From positions 434,001 through 498,000 of the forward strand of contig JAMXSV010000021.1 in NCBI GenBank assembly GCA_027559495.1: 64,000 nucleotides of DNA. The letters run 5' to 3'. Numbering within the stretch: the first letter of the stretch is position 1; each line of letters starts with the position of its first letter. The notes beneath the pieces are model-generated. The model was given only the letters and a program-made list of their open reading frames with translations. It searched no databases and had not been told where the DNA came from. This document shows positions 59,181-64,000 of the stretch, in pieces. The DNA comes from Aurifilum marmelostoma (Eukaryota > Ascomycota > Sordariomycetes > Diaporthales > Cryphonectriaceae). The translations under genes were made by a program, and so were the position numbers.

Positions 59181-60421
59181 CTACCAGCGGCCAGATATTA
59201 GCGCGGCCAGTATGAGGAAGCTGAGAGGACCGCATAGAAGAGCAGTATGCGGGGCACCTGGATCATGGATGTTAGCTCATTGTATTTTTGTATTTTTTTT
59301 TTTTTTTTGCTTCCTCCCCCTTTTTTCCTTTTCTCTTTTCGCACATACTTATCGCTTTCGCTCCGTTGGGCACAATCTTGCCCTCCGAGGTCATGTGCCA
59401 GCCGCTAGGAATCGAAGACACTTCTATAGTCGAGGTAGCGGTGGCCCCGGCTATACCACTGGCGGGGAAGTCCGAGGTTCCGGTGGACGAGGCACCGCTG
59501 ATGCTGGTGACAGTGGCGGCATCTTCGGTGTTGGCATTGATCTCACCACCGACGCTCTCGATGCTCTGCCAGAGGCCCGACTCGTTGCCGTACTTGTACT
59601 CGCTGCCCGTCGAGTAGTCGGTCACTGTCAGGCTCTGCACAACCATGGAGAAGGGCCCATCCGAGTAGTCGGTCTCGCCGCCAGCCCACGAGATGGTGCC
59701 CTCTGCATTGCTGGGGTCGCCGCCTGCCCACACGCCAAACTTGAGCTGCATGGGGGTCTGCGGATAGTAGCCGTCAGCGTCGGCGTACTCGAGCACGCGC
59801 ACCTGAGACCCGTCGACGGACCAGATGATGCGGTCGGCGGTCCAGTCGACGGTGTAGGTGACAAAGTCGGCCTGGTTGTCTGGGGTGCTGACAGTGACCT
59901 CGGCGCCGGAGGCACGCTCGCCCTGTCCAAAGTACATGGTCTGCATCTCCTCATTGGACACGCCCAGAATCTCCATGTCGATCTCGTCCAGGTCGTCCGA
60001 CTGCAGGACCACGGAGCTGACGATACCCGTGCCCGGGGCGCACTTCATGGTGATCTCCACCTTGCCAAACATGATGTAGAAGACCGAGTTGAGCTGCGGC
60101 GCGTCTCCCTCCTCCGTAATGGTCAAGGTCACCCCGTCGGAGCCATAGCTCGGCGTGCCCCCGCTGGCCGTGAACGAGTTGACCTCGCCCTGTGTAAAGT
60201 CCACATCCACCTCCATCCCCAGCGCCTCATCGGGATCACAAGCTGAATGAAATCCCCAGTCAGTTCTGTCGTGCTTCTTCAAGAGGAAACTTGCGGTTTG
60301 TAGGGGTTCTGTTCTCACTCGTCTCGGTGGGGTTGCATGATGTGCTTGTCTGTGCCGCGGAGAAGCTGGCGGCCAGTAGAGCCGTGCCTGCTGCTGCCCA
60401 TATCGACCTCGAGACCAGCAT
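59181..60421 (-). CDS. Crh-type GH16 cell-wall transglycosylase with GPI-anchor signal
   Basis: Cross-links chitin to beta-glucan in the cell wall. Exons 60421-60319, 60242-59349, 59257-59181; 357 residues. The signal peptide is MLVSRSIWAAAGTALLAASF. Splicing gives SCNPTETTCDPDEALGMEVD at the mature N-terminus. The catalytic GH16 motif DEIDMEILG is intact, with the two glutamates and the Asp between them. A Ser/Thr-rich region (ATVTSISGASSTGTSDFPAS) follows. The third exon, found by joining a GTATGT donor at 59348 to a CCAG acceptor at 59258, supplies a hydrophobic tail (LLCGPLSFLILAALISG), as expected for GPI anchoring. Without it the frame runs into a Lys-rich tail from the intronic T tract. 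The upstream ATG at 60472 is less likely. GPI attachment is inferred. Confidence 0.9.
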
Positions 60422-62331
60422 CTCTCTGACTTGGTTGATTGCTGCAAGCAGGATGATTATCTTATCTCGCACGCAAACAATTCTTCTCTCCGTCTACGCC
60501 ACAAAGTTCTTGGTGTGGCTGGTCAAGGAGTCGCGATGTCCTGGCCGTTCTGCAGCTCCGGGTCCTCTTCTACACCAAGCAGACCAGATAAGCAAGAAGA
60601 GAATGAAAAGAATCCTTTTGACTGTTACACCAGCTCAACGGTCCGTGGCGCACAAGCAGATATATCTAGAGTGGTGGGAGATTGAGGTCTCGGGATGCTG
60701 CATGACAGCCCATGTTGTGGTAATGGTGTGAAATATATCAGGCGTGGCCCTGGCTTGCACTTTCATACAGGGTTTCGCGGTCCAGAACAACGGATCCTCC
60801 CAGCCTCACAGAATGGATTCTTTTTTAGAGAGCAGCGTCATCACAACACAGCCGAAACCCGATAAGTGTGTGGGAGCTTGCGAGGGCAGTGGGTTGCAAT
60901 GCAGGGTCCATCTTGTTGTATGTAGGGTTAAGGATAGGCAGAAAAAAGGTGGTGGTTGGGGTTGAGGCTGGGCATACGCGCCCGAGACAAGGGTCCCTCC
61001 TTCCTCCTCCTGCATCCTCCTAACAGATTTTCTGCCAGACCTGCTAATCCTTCTGTTAGTGTACCCACTGCACCTGGTGGCCCGGACTGGGTGGGGGCCT
61101 CCCCTCTGACGTCTCTCTCCTTCTCTCCTTCCCTAATACAGCCATTCAGCGTCAAACCCAGAATTAATACACAAACTCTGGCCCCGTCTCCCACTTTTCT
61201 TATAGACAAGCTGCAAACAGGAACTGCACATGCCAGATCTATGCTGGTGACATTAGAGTTCTTGATTTCGATCTGAGTCTGTCTTCAAGCATGGTACATA
61301 CAGTTCTCAGGGTCTTTTGGTTGGCAGGACGACCTGGATAGGTGACAGGAAAGCTGCGAGAGTTCCAAGGTTCCAGGCCCATCGTTTACACTCAAAGCCC
61401 TCACCCACACCGACCCCTCTGTCCATTCCCCCCTTTCTGAACTCTACAATGTAACTATCGCTGTTGTGGGGCATATCGTCAGACTTTCCCCTGCTCCTCC
61501 CCGGATGCAGATGCCGAGTGGGACTCAGCCTCAAGGTCGACAACGGGTGATGCTTGGCCGCCTCTTGTGAACCGCTTAGGTCGGCATAGGGCAGGATACC
61601 TTTGTACATTCCCCCTTTCTGTTTCTTCTTCTCACCTGGGAAATTCTTCAGATAGTAGAACATGATTGATAAGCGCCGCCTCATTGCTTCATCTGAGGTT
61701 CCTGTTATGGATTGCAGCATGTCTGCCCAGGTGCCGTCCATCCGGGTGCATAGTAATGACTTCAGGCATCGTTGATGATCCAAGTATTCTGCACTGATAT
61801 CATCACCTCCAAGGTATTATCTGAAAGTGGACATATTTCATTGACCTCCTTCCTAGAATGACCATGTAAAGAATAGACTTATGTGGGTATTTCCATAACA
61901 AAGGCAGTGTAGAAGCAATTACATACTGGATTGTTCCACCCATCCTTGTGACAAAGTCCAGCTTATAATTGGGGCAACAACTAGGTCAAGCACATCCATC
62001 GCATAGGCAATATTGTAGTCTTCCACGCATTGAGACTCTCCACGCACATTTCCTACAGAATGCTCACTGAACAGGACATATACAATCTGTGTAATAACTT
62101 CTAATCAATGCAAGTTACCAACTCAGACAGGGCCATGTTTCCACCTATAGGTATGACCCCCTCTCGGAATCACAAACGCCCGTTTTCATGTTTATTTATA
62201 AACGTATTTCAGAGAGAACGCATGCAAGATCAGAAGAACCGCAAAGAAGGTAGGCTTCAGGCTCTCCTGCGGCGCACTCAAATTTCACCACACCTGTACG
62301 CACTCGGTACGCGGGGTGGGTCGAAAAAAGC
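60422..62331. other. 1.9 kb region without a supported gene
   Basis: A 158-codon frame on the - strand (61307-61783) contains a GTGAGA donor after KNFPG and could be a remnant or exon of an unrecognised gene, but no start or partner exon is convincing. Otherwise nothing seen. Confidence 0.45.
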
Positions 62332-63019
62332 TCACCCCAGGAGAACGGCCTTCTCATCAGTTGGGTACTGCTGCTGCTGCTGCTGCTGCCTCTCCGTGTC
62401 GCAGGGGCAGTGTTCGCCTCTCTCAGAGGCTGCCCATCTCATGAGGAAATGCCCACATGGGCTGGCGAGCATGGCCAGGCACAGCGCCCAGGGCAGATAG
62501 GCCAGGACGATCATGTCAAGTCCGGCCCTGGCGATGCCGCCTGCAGTGACACAGATGAAGATGCTGAACACAAAATACAGAGATTGTTGTGGTGCGTCCT
62601 GCTGGTGTCGATAGAGGAAGGATGAGACACAGGCGCCCAGCACAAGGCAAGAGCCGAACAACATCCCCGGCGAGAGACGCCAGTGGACTAAGTCGAGCTG
62701 GGCTTCAAAGATGTCATCTCCGGGGGACCAGGATACCAGCTGCTGCCCGAGGCTACTGTTGGAGAGGAGTATTGGCCTGGGATTGCTGGAATTAGAAGTA
62801 GTCCCACAAGATGTCTCCGAGAGGTTGGGAAAACACCAATTGGTTGACAACAGACCGTTTTGAGGCTATAACGTATACCGTTGTCAGCAACGAGCAACCG
62901 ACGGCTGGGGTCAGCTCGTCAGCGACGTGGAAATGTCCGCAGAAGTATGTGTTATTCCGGGTTGCAGGATGGTGGCCATGCTTCTTGGATGGAATGGATG
63001 TTGCGGCAGCAGCAGACAT
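62332..63019 (-). CDS. Putative small membrane protein of unknown function
   Basis: Tentative exons 63019-62879 and 62739-62332 (139 bp intron with GTATAC donor and GCAG acceptor), 182 residues. Exon 2 has a membrane segment LSPGMLFGSCLVLGACVSSF and a second long hydrophobic stretch SLYFVFSIFICVTAGGIARA continuing to LAYLPWALCLAMLA. The C-terminus has a Gln run encoded by a CTG/CAG repeat and ends DEKAVLLG. Exon 2 alone is open further upstream to an ATG at 62850, so the N-terminal half is uncertain. No family recognised. Composition argues for a real membrane protein. Confidence 0.45.
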
Positions 63020-64000
63020 TGCTGGTGGGTAGAAGAAAGAGGATCCTCGTAGAGAGACACTTGGTAAATAGAGATAGAGAGACGTTATCTAGTTAATCTA
63101 CTACATCGTTGCTCAGACATGTCGAGAACAGTGCTTGTCCGCTGGCCATCCTGCTTCTTTATAGCCCCAGGAGCTACACTAGATGGCACCAGTGTATCAC
63201 GAAAACCGGGTGTGACTGGGCTCCGAGAGGCCTTTCCTCTTCTTTCTGTCAAAGTGTCGATCAATATCATAGTAACCCAACGCCAATTTATCGCAGGTGT
63301 AGATAGAGGCACGGAGCCAGAGTGAAAGGTGTGGTTTGACTGTGCGAGAGGCTGGGTGAGGAAAAACAATCTAGTGACAAAAGAACCATGTCACATTACC
63401 ATCCATGAGGCTCAAGTCGGGCGTCGCGGTCGATAAGGCGTTGCGGTCCAACCACAGCGTTGGTGTGATCGGGCAGCAACAAGGCCGTAACAAGGCCGTA
63501 ACGAGGCAGACGAGGCGCACTTGCAGGCTGACTGCTTCGCCAATGTACACGCGTAACAATCCAACGCCAATCTGACCCACTTCCCTCCTCTCTGCCTTTT
63601 CTTACGTGTCTACTGTAACACTGGGTATTTTTGAATTATGCTGCTGGACAACGCTGTCGATCTCTGCTGCAAAGGCAGTGAGAGGCCAAGAGTGCAAGAG
63701 AAAAAGAAGGCACAGCAAAACTTCTGACTACCAGTCGTGACTTCCAGACTGCTGATTTGGGGCTCCGGCAAGTGACGCAATTTGTTGTCTGATAGGAAGG
63801 TACAGTACTCCAACCAAGCGTCTCTGTGCTGACTAGCTCCGTCAATTATAGGCAAACTTGCGCCTTCATCCACGATCGCAATCACGATCGCCGACCTCAC
63901 CGGTGCTTCGACGTTCGCCTATTACAAACTCTCAATTGCTGCAACACTTGTCACGAGGTGTAAAATCTCCGTCCTGCATGTCAGATTGGGTAGCAATACC
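63020..64000. other. Window end, no gene supported
   Basis: A 96-codon - strand frame (63610-63900) has some protein-like composition (HRDAWLEYCTFLSDNKLRHL) and may be an exon of a gene continuing outside the window, but its boundaries cannot be fixed. An 18-bp-scale direct repeat (aacaaggccgtaac at about 63479-63503) lies nearby. Confidence 0.4.

Noticed and set aside
61307..61783. 158-codon - strand frame with a GTGAGA donor
   Set aside because: No supporting start, partner exon or domain; kept only as a possible remnant.

Overview
This window is nuclear DNA from a filamentous ascomycete, most likely a Sordariomycete. Genes are spaced by 0.4-4 kb on both strands. Introns are short (57-200 bp), mostly GT..AG with CTGAC/CTNAC-like branch sites. 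Coding sequence is GC-rich and the spacers are rich in microsatellites and homopolymers. I see no rRNA, tRNA, transposon, CRISPR array or biosynthetic cluster. I support 19 protein genes, most of them conserved housekeeping genes. The exon models are mine, by hand, from reading frame, splice signals and family motifs.

Layout, left half: Polo-like kinase (+, 697-3798); homeodomain factor (+, 5285-7522); NAD kinase (-, 8556-10739); a 3.7 kb gene-free spacer; exosome subunit RRP46 (-, 14458-15417) divergent from the PP2A activator RRD2 (+, 15870-17198); a secreted Ser/Thr-rich repeat protein (-, 17690-19531); a disordered protein (-, 20743-21768); a 3.9 kb spacer; a four-helix membrane protein (-, 25692-26716); cytidine deaminase (-, 28421-29193).

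Layout, right half: ELMO-domain protein (+, 30710-33007); GRF zinc-finger protein (+, 33830-35431); a 1119-residue protein of unknown function (-, 36203-39664); oxysterol-binding protein (+, 42725-44692); U2AF small subunit (-, 45349-46081); tricalbin (+, 48390-53156); C2H2 zinc-finger protein (-, 54224-55514); an OTT_1508-like deaminase-fold protein (+, 57022-58787); a Crh-type GH16 cell-wall transglycosylase (-, 59181-60421); and a small membrane protein (-, 62332-63019).

The genes do not form one pathway. Loose themes are membrane contact and lipid transfer (tricalbin, oxysterol-binding protein), cell wall and polarity (Crh enzyme, repeat protein, ELMO), and RNA processing (RRP46, U2AF). 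The most notable points are: (1) three genes whose frames are each restored by removing one base from a run of G on the + strand, with a possible fourth, which suggests a sequencing error class or clustered lesions; (2) a stop-free 72 bp intron inside the NAD kinase substrate motif; (3) hidden terminal exons that supply a signal peptide (repeat protein) and a GPI-type tail (Crh enzyme); and (4) the OTT_1508-like deaminase, the best candidate for poorly described biology. I found no convincing new multi-gene system.
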